Shown here one piece after another: positions 1 to 6,793 of a DNA stretch of 11,649 bases (position 1 is its first letter; each line of letters starts with the position of its first letter). Source of the stretch: Sulfurospirillum sp. UBA6810 (GTDB lineage Bacteria; Campylobacterota; Campylobacteria; Campylobacterales; Sulfurospirillaceae). A program made the translations under genes and the position numbers. The DNA lies in NCBI GenBank assembly GCA_002469305.1, contig DKEY01000098.1:371-12019 (forward strand), read 5' to 3'. Below the pieces are notes generated by a model. It did not search any database, was not told the origin of the DNA, and saw only the letters and a list, made by a program, of their open reading frames with translations.

Positions 1-2643
1 TGCTTCGTGAGCTTCAGGAGAGATAGAACCAAGAGACATAGCTGCTGTTGCAAAGCGTTTAAAAATATCTTGTTTTGATTCAACTTTTGAGATATCGATA
101 GGTTTTCTATCGCTTTTTATCTCAAAAAAATCACGAATCATCTTTTTGTCTCTATTGTTGATGAGATTTGTATAATACTCATAATCTTTCTTATCACCAG
201 TAACGCATAGCTTATGAACCGCATGAACAACTGCTGGACCAAAATCATGAAATTCACTGCCATCGATATGTTTATAAAAACCACCTATCTCTAAAGGAAA
301 GAGTTTTTTAGTCAAATCTAACTCATATGCTAACTGGTGTGTTTTATTGAGTCTTGCTTCTAAGTCTTCATAGCCGATACCAGGCACTAGTGCATGAACA
401 TCACAAAAACAATCATCAACAACCTCTTTTGAAAGTCCAAGAGAATCAAACAATGAAGAACATCTATATGAGGATATAGTTGATATACCCATTTTTGACA
501 TAACTTTTAGTAAGCCTTGATTGAGTGCATGGTTTACATTTTTGAGTGCTGTTTTTGTCTCATATGGAGACTTTTCTGCTTTTTTACACTCTTCTAATGC
601 TGATGCATAAAGAAGATAAGGATACACCGCACTTGCACCAAAACCTATCATCGTAGCACAAGAGTGAGAATCAAATATCTCTCCACTGATACTGATAAGT
701 GATGCTTGGTGTCTGACACCCTCTTCTAAAAGAGCTTGGTTTACACGTCCTATAACCATAAGCATTGGTATTGGTTTGAGTTTCTTTGTTATCCCTCTAT
801 CATCAAAAAACAACACTTTAACTTTATCTTTTTTAACCGCATCTATAACATCATAAACTAAATCTTCTAAGCTTCCTTTTATATTGTCTTCAAAAAGTGT
901 TGAAAAGATTTTGTATTTATAATCATCTCTATATCTAGGTTTTGTAGGATCTCCAAAACTCATCAATACTTCAAGTTTTTCTTGCATTAAAACAGGAGAG
1001 ATTGATTTGATTCTCTTTGCATGTTCTGGGGATTCATCGAGTATATTTCTCATCTCACCAAAACCAGCATTTAAACTCATAACAACTTTTTCACGGATAG
1101 GATCTATCGGTGGATTTGTAACTTGCGCAAATTTTTGTTTAAAATAATCACTAAAATTTCTTTGCTTTTGGCTAAATGCTGCAAGTGGAGTGTCATCACC
1201 CATAGCACCAACACCCTCTTTGCCATCTTTCATCATAGGCTCTAAAACCATATCTTTTACTTCTTGTGTCACGTTAAAAAATCTCTGCTCTAGGTGAAGA
1301 TTTTTTCTCTCATAATCACTTGTTTCTGAAAATGGCAATTCAACAAACTCTTGTAGATACACTAAACTTTTATTGAGCCACTCTGCATATCTATTTGAAT
1401 TTTTGAGATAGTCATCTATCTCATTATTTTTCATTACTTTACCAAACTTAAGGTCAATACCTATCATCTGACCACTTTGTAAACGGCCACGCTCTAAGAT
1501 GTTTTCCTCTTCTATGTCGATAACACCATACTCACTTGAAATGATGATACGCTCATCTTTTGTTATAACATATTTTGCTGGACGAAGACCATTTCTATCT
1601 AAGATACAGCCTATGTGTCTGCCATCAGTAAGAGATACAGCAGCAGGACCATCCCATGGTTCAAAGTTGATACTTGCATACTCATAAAATGCTCTGAGGT
1701 CTGAGTCCATATGTGGAGAATTTTGCCAAGGAGCTTGTATAAGCACGCGAGCTGCTTTAAAAAAATCATACCCATTTACAATCATAAACTCAAACATATT
1801 GTCTAAGCTTGCAGAATCACTCATATTTGAGTTTGTGATAGGCATAAGTTTTTCTAACTCTTTATCAGAGAAAACACTACTTTTGATACATTCACTTTTC
1901 ATCTTTGAGTGAAATCTATTTGCTTCGATAGAGTTTATCTCACCATTGTGAGCTATCGCACGAAATGGCTGAGCTAATTTCCATTTTGGAAGTGTATTTG
2001 TTGAAAATCTCTGGTGGAAAAGTGCAAAAGTAGTTTTAAAATCTTTATCGCTCAAATCAAGATAAAGTGTTTTGATATGAGTTGGCATTACCAACCCTTT
2101 GTATGAAATCACTTTATTTGAAAATGATGGTATATAAAAATCTTCATCTTCTATAAGAGCATTTTCTATCTCTCTTCTTGTTAAATATAAAAGTGCTTCA
2201 AATCTTTTTGTTGCAATCAAAGATGCCGGTGTTATAAATATCTGTACAATTTGTGGTAAAGTATCAAGAGCTTGTTTTCCTAAAGCTTTGATGTTGATAG
2301 GAACATCGCGATACAGTAAAACTTTTAAATCATTTTTTTCACAAATATCTTCAAATACTCTTTTTTGTTTATCATTTTGTAAAAAGACCATCGCAACTGC
2401 AAACTGTTTTGGTAAATCAATCCCAAGTTTTCTAGCCTCTTTTTTCATAAACTCTTTTGGTAAAGAGAAAAGTAATCCACTACCATCTCCACTTTTACCA
2501 TCTGCCGCAACTGCACCTCTGTGCATCATTCGCTCTAATGCACATATAGCATCTTCCACATTTTCATGTGTAGGAACATTGTTGATGTTAGCAAGCAGAC
2601 CAAAACCACAGTTGTCTTTAAAACCGGTTATAAGATCTTTCAT
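1..2643 (-). CDS. gltB: Glutamate synthase large subunit, N-terminal part (cut by window edge)
   Basis: Makes glutamate from glutamine and 2-oxoglutarate in the cytoplasm (GOGAT, ammonia assimilation). The visible 881 codons start at ATG 2641-2643, with AAGG seven bases upstream. The N-terminus reads MKDLITGFKDNCGFGLLA, so the catalytic class II amidotransferase cysteine would be Cys12 after a very short propeptide (about 42 residues in E. coli). The glutaminase domain shows FHQRFSTNT (about 208-216), AHNGEIN (about 230-236), SDSASLD (about 280), PWDGPAA (about 326) and DRNGLRPAKY (about 342-351). The central domain follows, and the last visible residues, MSLGSISPEAHEA, are the beginning of the FMN-binding synthase domain. 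About 600 residues (FMN/3Fe-4S part and beta-helix) lie outside the window. No gltD is visible, so the electron donor (NADPH or ferredoxin) cannot be judged. The frame is intact throughout. Confidence 0.97.
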   Translation of the reverse strand, partial: MKDLITGFKDNCGFGLLANINNVPTHENVEDAICALERMMHRGAVAADGKSGDGSGLLFSLPKEFMKKEARKLGIDLPKQFAVAMVFLQNDKQKRVFEDICEKNDLKVLLYRDVPINIKALGKQALDTLPQIVQIFITPASLIATKRFEALLYLTRREIENALIEDEDFYIPSFSNKVISYKGLVMPTHIKTLYLDLSDKDFKTTFALFHQRFSTNTLPKWKLAQPFRAIAHNGEINSIEANRFHSKMKSECIKSSVFSDKELEKLMPITNSNMSDSASLDNMFEFMIVNGYDFFKAARVLIQAPWQNSPHMDSDLRAFYEYASINFEPWDGPAAVSLTDGRHIGCILDRNGLRPAKYVITKDERIIISSEYGVIDIEEENILERGRLQSGQMIGIDLKFGKVMKNNEIDDYLKNSNRYAEWLNKSLVYLQEFVELPFSETSDYERKNLHLEQRFFNVTQEVKDMVLEPMMKDGKEGVGAMGDDTPLAAFSQKQRNFSDYFKQKFAQVTNPPIDPIREKVVMSLNAGFGEMRNILDESPEHAKRIKSISPVLMQEKLEVLMSFGDPTKPRYRDDYKYKIFSTLFEDNIKGSLEDLVYDVIDAVKKDKVKVLFFDDRGITKKLKPIPMLMVIGRVNQALLEEGVRHQASLISISGEIFDSHSCATMIGFGASAVYPYLLYASALEECKKAEKSPYETKTALKNVNHALNQGLLKVMSKMGISTISSYRCSSLFDSLGLSKEVVDDCFCDVHALVPGIGYEDLEARLNKTHQLAYELDLTKKLFPLEIGGFYKHIDGSEFHDFGPAVVHAVHKLCVTGDKKDYEYYTNLINNRDKKMIRDFFEIKSDRKPIDISKVESKQDIFKRFATAAMSLGSISPEAHEA

Positions 2644-2676
2644 TCAACAGCCTTTTTAAATTTTTTAATTTTTATT

Positions 2677-2729
2677 GAATAATTAGACTTCCTTGGAAGT
2701 AAAAATCGCTTAAGCATACTGAATTATTC
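2677..2729 (-). promoter_or_regulatory. Nested palindromes in the gltB 5' leader
   Basis: Outer arms GAATAATT (2677-2684) and AATTATTC (2722-2729) are perfectly complementary. They enclose two further palindromes, ACTTCC-TT-GGAAGT (2687-2700) and GCTTAAGC (2708-2715). If gltB is transcribed from the -10 near 2751-2758, all of this would lie in an approximately 100-base leader and could fold into a multi-branched structure ending 33 bases before the start codon. Alternatively the inner palindromes are dimeric-regulator operators. I recognise no known riboswitch family here. Confidence 0.4.
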
Positions 2730-2750
2730 CTTACAAAATGATAAAAGGCT

Positions 2751-2758
2751 ATTTTATA
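2751..2758 (-). promoter_or_regulatory. Candidate gltB promoter (-10 element)
   Basis: On the minus strand the sequence reads GCTATAAAAT, a good Campylobacterota -10 element in AT-rich surroundings. These bacteria usually lack a conserved -35 for the housekeeping sigma factor. Transcription would start near 2744, giving a leader of about 100 bases before gltB. Position is inferred from sequence only. Confidence 0.4.
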
Positions 2759-2850
2759 GCGTTTTTAACATATCACATACTACTATTTTAATTAAATGTC
2801 AATATAATGTATTTTTCACTCATATAAAAGGCTTATTTTAATGAAAATAA

Positions 2851-2859
2851 TGCTAAAAT
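2851..2859 (+). promoter_or_regulatory. Candidate recO promoter (extended -10), leaderless start
   Basis: TGCTAAAAT is an extended -10 (TGnTAAAAT) whose last base lies only six bases before the recO ATG at 2866. A start seven bases downstream of the -10 would fall on the ATG itself, and no Shine-Dalgarno sequence is present in the preceding bases. A second possible -10, TATAAT at 2803-2808, would instead give a leader of about 50 bases, still without a ribosome binding site. Confidence 0.4.
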
Positions 2860-2865
2860 AACGCC

Positions 2866-3483
2866 ATGCAAGGTTATATAATAAACATAAATAAAGTCAA
2901 AGATGAAGACTTAATTGTTACTGTTTTAACTGAAGATAGTGTACTCACTATGTATAGATTTTATGGGGCTAGACACTCAACTATCAACTTAGGATATAAG
3001 ATAGATTTTGAAGTACAAAGCTCTATAAAATCAACTATCCCTCAACTACGGGGTGTTTTGCATCTTGGAAGTAAGTGGACGATGCAAAGAGAAAGAATGT
3101 ATATCTGGCAATCTTTTATACAACTTTTTTATAAACACCTTAAAGATATAGATGAAATTCATAGTTTTTATTTTAATTTATTGGAAGAGTGTAATCACAA
3201 ATGGCATACACAAAACCCTAAAAGAATTTCGATAGAGTCTTATGTTAGATTACTTGAGTTTGAGGGGAGATTAAATGATGAGTTTATCTGCTTTAATTGT
3301 GAAGAAGTTATAGAGCAAAATCCTTCTTTGATAAGAGGTTTTTTACTGGCACATGAAAACTGTGTCTGGAGTGAACCATTTGAGCGTAGCTATATAGAAG
3401 ATTTATTTGAGCACAAAAGCACTCTTTTTTTCAATGATGAAGAGGTTGATAAACTCTGGAAGATATTGATGGAGGGCTTTTGA
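2866..3483 (+). CDS. recO: DNA repair/recombination protein RecO
   Basis: RecO mediates RecA loading on SSB-coated single-stranded DNA in the RecF(O)R gap-repair pathway and anneals complementary strands. The 205-residue product begins MQGYIININKVKDEDLIVTVL, typical of the N-terminal OB-fold of epsilonproteobacterial RecO proteins, which are shorter than the E. coli protein (about 240). The helical C-terminal half carries a plausible zinc site: Cys142-x2-Cys145 and His163-x2-Cys166. The gene stands alone on the plus strand, divergent from gltB and convergent with ttcA. The start fits family N-termini even though no ribosome binding site precedes it, pointing to leaderless translation. The family call rests on by-eye similarity; divergence within RecO is high, hence slightly less than full confidence. 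Confidence 0.88.
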   Translation: MQGYIININKVKDEDLIVTVLTEDSVLTMYRFYGARHSTINLGYKIDFEVQSSIKSTIPQLRGVLHLGSKWTMQRERMYIWQSFIQLFYKHLKDIDEIHSFYFNLLEECNHKWHTQNPKRISIESYVRLLEFEGRLNDEFICFNCEEVIEQNPSLIRGFLLAHENCVWSEPFERSYIEDLFEHKSTLFFNDEEVDKLWKILMEGF

Positions 3484-3484
3484 G

Positions 3485-3518
3485 ATAAGACATCTTGCAA
3501 TCTCACAAGATGTCTTAT
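3485..3518. terminator. Convergent hairpin between recO and ttcA
   Basis: A perfect 13-bp inverted repeat, ATAAGACATCTTG (3485-3497) and CAAGATGTCTTAT (3506-3518), with an 8-base loop. It lies two bases after the recO stop and nine bases beyond the ttcA stop, so it can serve both converging transcripts. Neither strand has a strong U tract, so it may act mainly as a 3'-end stabilising or Rho-assisted structure. Confidence 0.7.
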
Positions 3519-3527
3519 AGTTTATAA

Positions 3528-4286
3528 TTAATCTTTATCCAAGTACTGATCTTCACTGAAACTTGAAAGGTTGATATTTTCAAATGCTTTTTTAAGAGAG
3601 ATAAAAAGGTCATTGTTCTCAGCTTCCATGCGAGCAAGCATCTCTTTTGTTTTTGCTCTTGCTACTGGCATTTTGATATCAAACCGCATAGCAGGACAAG
3701 CTTCATCACCGATGATTGGCATTTGCGCATTATGGGCTTGGTCACGTAACTGTCTCTCTCTTACATGTATAAAAGGTCTTATAACTTCTAGCCCATTGCC
3801 TGCTTTATAGATAGGAGGCATAGAACGGAGTGCTCCGTTGTAGCTAAAGTTCATAAAAAAACTCTCCACAGCATCATCAAGATGGTGTGCAAGGGCTAAC
3901 TTTTTATATCCATGTTCAAGTGCATATGTGTACAGAGCACCTCTTCTCATACGAGAAAAAAAGCTACAAAAAGATGAATTTTTTCTAATCTTTTCACCAG
4001 CTAAATCAAAAATCTTAGTATCATAAATCTCATGGTCAATCTCATGCTCAAGACAATAGTTATGAAGTGTTTCTAAGTTTTCCCCCATACCATAGGCAAC
4101 AGTTACTGCTTTAAATTCAAACTCAAATGGAGCAACGTGTTGCATATGTTTTAAGACATGTGCAAGTGTAAGAGAATCTTTCCCACCACTTAAACCCAAA
4201 AGGATTTTATCACCCTCTTTGATGAGATTATACTTGGCGTTTGTTCTGCCTGTTTGGCGTAAGAGTTTTTTACTTATTTCAACCAT
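3528..4286 (-). CDS. ttcA: TtcA-like PP-loop ATPase (tRNA 2-thiocytidine biosynthesis family)
   Basis: TtcA enzymes adenylate and thiolate cytidine 32 in certain tRNAs using a PP-loop and an Fe-S cluster. The 252-residue protein has the PP-loop SGGKDS at 33-38, an AHHLDDAVESFFMN block at 133-146 (GHHxDD in TtcA) and the FSRMRRGALYTYA block after residue 109. Canonical TtcA has Cys-x2-Cys before RLRRG. Here only Cys107 remains and Phe110 replaces the second cysteine, while Cys197 (DEACPAM) matches the third cluster ligand. The start ATG lies inside the end of mtnN (8-base overlap, ATGGTTGA), so the two are translationally coupled; there is no clear ribosome binding site of its own. Protein-family membership is secure; the exact substrate is less so because of the missing cysteine. 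I recall the same phenylalanine in other Campylobacterota homologues. Confidence 0.82.
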   Translation of the reverse strand: MVEISKKLLRQTGRTNAKYNLIKEGDKILLGLSGGKDSLTLAHVLKHMQHVAPFEFEFKAVTVAYGMGENLETLHNYCLEHEIDHEIYDTKIFDLAGEKIRKNSSFCSFFSRMRRGALYTYALEHGYKKLALAHHLDDAVESFFMNFSYNGALRSMPPIYKAGNGLEVIRPFIHVRERQLRDQAHNAQMPIIGDEACPAMRFDIKMPVARAKTKEMLARMEAENNDLFISLKKAFENINLSSFSEDQYLDKD

Positions 4287-4974
4287 CTATCAATTTATCC
4301 AACATAGTAATCACAAAATCAGCACTAATCTTAGCTGATGAAACAACAAATTCATCAAAGCTAAAACTTGCATCCATATCCGCAGCATCACTTATAGCAC
4401 GTAGGATAAAAAATGGAACTTTTAAAGAGTTACATGTAACCGCAACTGCCCCACCCTCCATCTCTAAAGCACTTGCGTTAAAAGTGTTTGCTATCCACTC
4501 TTTTCTTTCATTGTTACAAACAAACTGATCACCTGTAACGATGATACCCTCTTTTAGCTGGATACCTTTTTCACTTGCGACACTTTTTGCAATTTGTATC
4601 AAAGATGCATCTGCCTCTTCATATACAGCGCCCTCAGGGACATACCCATAAGGATGACCAAATGCACTGATATCCAAATCATGTTGTGCCAACTTTGTTG
4701 CAACAACTAAATCACCAACTTTAAGGCTATCACAAACAGCTCCAGCAACACCACTGAACAAAAGCTTTTCACAACCAAATTTTTCTATCATTGTTGCCGC
4801 TGTTATAGTGGCATTTACCTTGCCTATCTTACTGTAAGCTATTATAATTTCATTGTTTTTATATGTTGTTTTGTAGTATTTATTATTTGCAAAGTTGATT
4901 GTTTCATACTCTTTAAAATACTCCAATAATGGTTCAACTTCTTCAGGCATTGCACCCATAATTGCGATTTTCAT
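4279..4974 (-). CDS. mtnN: 5'-methylthioadenosine/S-adenosylhomocysteine nucleosidase (also aminodeoxyfutalosine nucleosidase)
   Basis: Hydrolyses the N-glycosidic bond of methylthioadenosine and S-adenosylhomocysteine. In Campylobacterota the same enzyme also cleaves 6-amino-6-deoxyfutalosine in the menaquinone pathway and feeds autoinducer-2 precursor formation. The 231-residue protein matches the E. coli family along its length: MKIAIMGAMPEEV with Glu12, the ribose-binding ALEMEGG with Met172-Glu173, and RAISDAAD with catalytic Asp196. The start at 4972-4974 is chosen because AAGGAG lies eight bases upstream and the family N-terminus is MKIxIxGAM; an in-frame ATG at 5001 would add nine unrelated residues that overlap the ribosome binding site. 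Its stop overlaps ttcA. A palindromic element separates it from the upstream nitrilase gene by 97 bases. Confidence 0.95.
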   Translation of the reverse strand: MKIAIMGAMPEEVEPLLEYFKEYETINFANNKYYKTTYKNNEIIIAYSKIGKVNATITAATMIEKFGCEKLLFSGVAGAVCDSLKVGDLVVATKLAQHDLDISAFGHPYGYVPEGAVYEEADASLIQIAKSVASEKGIQLKEGIIVTGDQFVCNNERKEWIANTFNASALEMEGGAVAVTCNSLKVPFFILRAISDAADMDASFSFDEFVVSSAKISADFVITMLDKLIDG

Positions 4975-4992
4975 TTTTATGTCTCCTTTTTC

Positions 4993-5007
4993 CTGAGCCA
5001 AGCTCAG
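4993..5007 (-). repeat. Small hairpin just upstream of the mtnN ribosome binding site
   Basis: CTGAGC (4993-4998) and GCTCAG (5002-5007) form a 6-bp stem with a 3-base loop. In the minus-strand transcript it follows the U tract of the larger element at 5008-5053 and ends four bases before the AAGGAG of mtnN. It could affect ribosome access or mark the processed 5' end of an mtnN-ttcA message; no direct evidence. Confidence 0.4.
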
Positions 5008-5053
5008 AAAAAATTCCTCGCGACTAAAGCTTTCGCTTTGCGAAGAATTTTTT
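5008..5053 (-). terminator. Long palindromic terminator/attenuator between nitrilase gene and mtnN
   Basis: Arms AAAAAATTCCTCGC (5008-5021) and GCGAAGAATTTTTT (5040-5053) pair over 14 positions. The one non-Watson-Crick position is a G-U wobble if the minus strand is transcribed but a C-A mismatch on the plus strand. An inner hairpin at 5026-5039 has AAAGC/GCTTT arms and a GAAA (GNRA) loop on the minus strand. The minus-strand transcript ends in six U residues. All this indicates an intrinsic terminator or attenuator for the slyD-fabD-nitrilase message. It may also be one copy of a dispersed palindromic repeat. Confidence 0.65.
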
Positions 5054-5071
5054 GATTTTAATTTATTTTTT

Positions 5072-5827
5072 CTATTTAATTCTTAAAAGATACTTTTGTG
5101 TTTTTGAGAGGTGTGTGTCTATATTGCCCTCTAGTATCTCTTCTTCAAAAAGTTGTGCCTTTTTGATAATCTCACCTTTTGGATTAATAAAACGAGACCC
5201 ACCCCAAAAACCAAGTCCATCTTCAAAGCCAACACGATTCACAAAAGCGACATGGGCTCCTGAGAGTATCGCACTTGAAGACAATAGTGATGTCCACTGA
5301 TGTTCTATCAGTAATCCCTGCTCTTCAAATCCTCTCGTTGGTGAGTTGGAGAGAACCAACACTAACTGCGGTTTTATTGAGGCGATTTTTTCGATAACTT
5401 TTGCACTAAACATCTCTTCGCATATCACCATCATTGTCTCACCAAACTTTGTGTCAAAGCTACTTAACTCTTCTCCTTCAAAGAAAAATCTAGCTTCTTG
5501 AAAAAGACCATAGTTTGGAAGAACATTTTTGTGGTGAATATGTTTTATAACTCCATTTGAACAGTAAATAGCACTATTGTAAATCTTGTGTTTTACTCTA
5601 AGAGCACAACCAAATACTATATCTTTATCTTTGCTTAGTTGTGCAATCTCTTCTATCTCAAAAAGTTCATACGCATCTTCAAAAACTGCGTCTTTTAAAA
5701 GATAGCCATTGAGAGAGAGTTCTGGTAAAACCACCAAATCTGTCTCTACATTTTTAAGACTATTTTCTAACTCTGCAAGTGTAGTTTTTCTAAGCTTTGG
5801 TGCATTTTGAAATAGTGAAATTTTCAT
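5072..5827 (-). CDS. Nitrilase-superfamily carbon-nitrogen hydrolase, substrate unknown
   Basis: Enzymes of this superfamily hydrolyse amide or nitrile carbon-nitrogen bonds with a Glu-Lys-Cys triad. The 251-residue protein carries all three in the expected setting: Glu36 in VLPELSLNGY, Lys100 in HHKNVLPNYG followed by FQEARFF, and Cys136 in MVICEEMF. The single-domain length is typical. The CEEMF context and KxxLPNYGxFxExRxF resemble the glutaminase domain of glutamine-dependent NAD synthetase and predicted amidohydrolases more than true nitrilases, so an amidase function is more likely. No signal peptide is present, so it should be cytoplasmic. ATG 5825-5827 follows the fabD stop directly (TAGATG), with weak GGAA eight bases upstream, implying translational coupling. 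The specific substrate cannot be inferred from sequence. Confidence 0.85.
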   Translation of the reverse strand: MKISLFQNAPKLRKTTLAELENSLKNVETDLVVLPELSLNGYLLKDAVFEDAYELFEIEEIAQLSKDKDIVFGCALRVKHKIYNSAIYCSNGVIKHIHHKNVLPNYGLFQEARFFFEGEELSSFDTKFGETMMVICEEMFSAKVIEKIASIKPQLVLVLSNSPTRGFEEQGLLIEHQWTSLLSSSAILSGAHVAFVNRVGFEDGLGFWGGSRFINPKGEIIKKAQLFEEEILEGNIDTHLSKTQKYLLRIK

Positions 5828-6751
5828 CTATATTTCCGATAAAACTTGCTCAAGTGAGTTCATATCTGTGATACTCAGAGTTGGTTTACTTGAAGTTCTT
5901 TTGTTTAATCCTTGTAAAACCTTGCCACCAAACTCTATAAATCTATCAGTTTCATTTTCTACATGTAAGATTGATTGCTTATATCTTACAGGCATTATCA
6001 ACTGCTCTTTTAAAAGTTCCAGTGCCATCTCTTTTGAGCTATAACTTTGCGCTGTTACATTTGATATAACAGGTGCTATAAAACTCTCTTTTAAGTACTT
6101 TTCTAAGTACTCTCCAAGAGGTGCTTGCGCACTTTGTAAAAGCGGACAGTGGCTCGCTACTGACATGTTTAAAAGAAGCGCTCTCTTTGCTCCAGCAACT
6201 TTGAAAACACTCTCTAAAGATGCCAAGTCATCTTTATCACCAGCGACAACTATCTGTCCATCACTGTTATAATTGGCTGCCCATACTTTTTTGCCAGCTT
6301 GTCTTTGAGCAAGAGTTAGTTCTTCTACTTTTTCATCACTCAAACCAATAAGCGCCATCATACCTGCATTGATATTTTCACAAGCTTCTTTCATAAACAG
6401 ACCACGCTTATATACAAGCTCAACTGCATCTAAATAATCCAATGCTCCAACAGCACTCAATGCTGAAAATTCACCCAAAGAGTGACCAAGTGCCATAACA
6501 GGATTTTGGCTTACTTTTTTTGTAAAAAGAGCATGTGCAACCATACTTACCAACAAAATTGCAGGTTGTGTAAATTGGGTTTGCTCCAATTTATCATTGC
6601 TTTCAAATAAAAGCTGTGTAAAATCCAAATCAAGTCTCTCACTTGCCCTGTCAATCATCTCTTTTGCTAATGCATCATTATCATAAAAGTCTTTCCCCAT
6701 ACCAACACTTTGGCTACCTTGTCCAGGGAAAATAAAAATACTTTTACTCAT
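5828..6751 (-). CDS. fabD: Malonyl-CoA:acyl carrier protein transacylase
   Basis: Transfers malonyl from CoA to acyl carrier protein, providing the extender unit for type II fatty-acid synthesis. The 307-residue length is typical. Motifs in order: FPGQGSQSVGMG near the N-terminus (GQGSQ 10-14), the nucleophile elbow GHSLGE with Ser91, Arg116 in YKRGLFM, NYNSDGQIVVAG at 160-171 and the catalytic His201 in SVASHCPLL. The start at 6749-6751 is preceded by AAAGGAAA. It lies 42 bases after the regulator gene and touches the nitrilase gene, so it belongs to the same minus-strand run. I see no convincing separate promoter in the 42-base gap. Confidence 0.97.
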   Translation of the reverse strand: MSKSIFIFPGQGSQSVGMGKDFYDNDALAKEMIDRASERLDLDFTQLLFESNDKLEQTQFTQPAILLVSMVAHALFTKKVSQNPVMALGHSLGEFSALSAVGALDYLDAVELVYKRGLFMKEACENINAGMMALIGLSDEKVEELTLAQRQAGKKVWAANYNSDGQIVVAGDKDDLASLESVFKVAGAKRALLLNMSVASHCPLLQSAQAPLGEYLEKYLKESFIAPVISNVTAQSYSSKEMALELLKEQLIMPVRYKQSILHVENETDRFIEFGGKVLQGLNKRTSSKPTLSITDMNSLEQVLSEI

Positions 6752-6793
6752 AAATTTCCTTTTCTTTCAAATTTATTGCATAAATAAAATATT

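Noticed and set aside
2288..2659. 123-codon plus-strand frame opposite gltB
   Set aside because: It lies antisense to the highly conserved glutaminase domain, and its residues mirror the conserved codons.
4975..5001. Nine-codon N-terminal extension of mtnN from an upstream in-frame ATG
   Set aside because: The extension covers the AAGGAG ribosome binding site and part of a hairpin, and family proteins begin at the downstream MKIAIMGAM.
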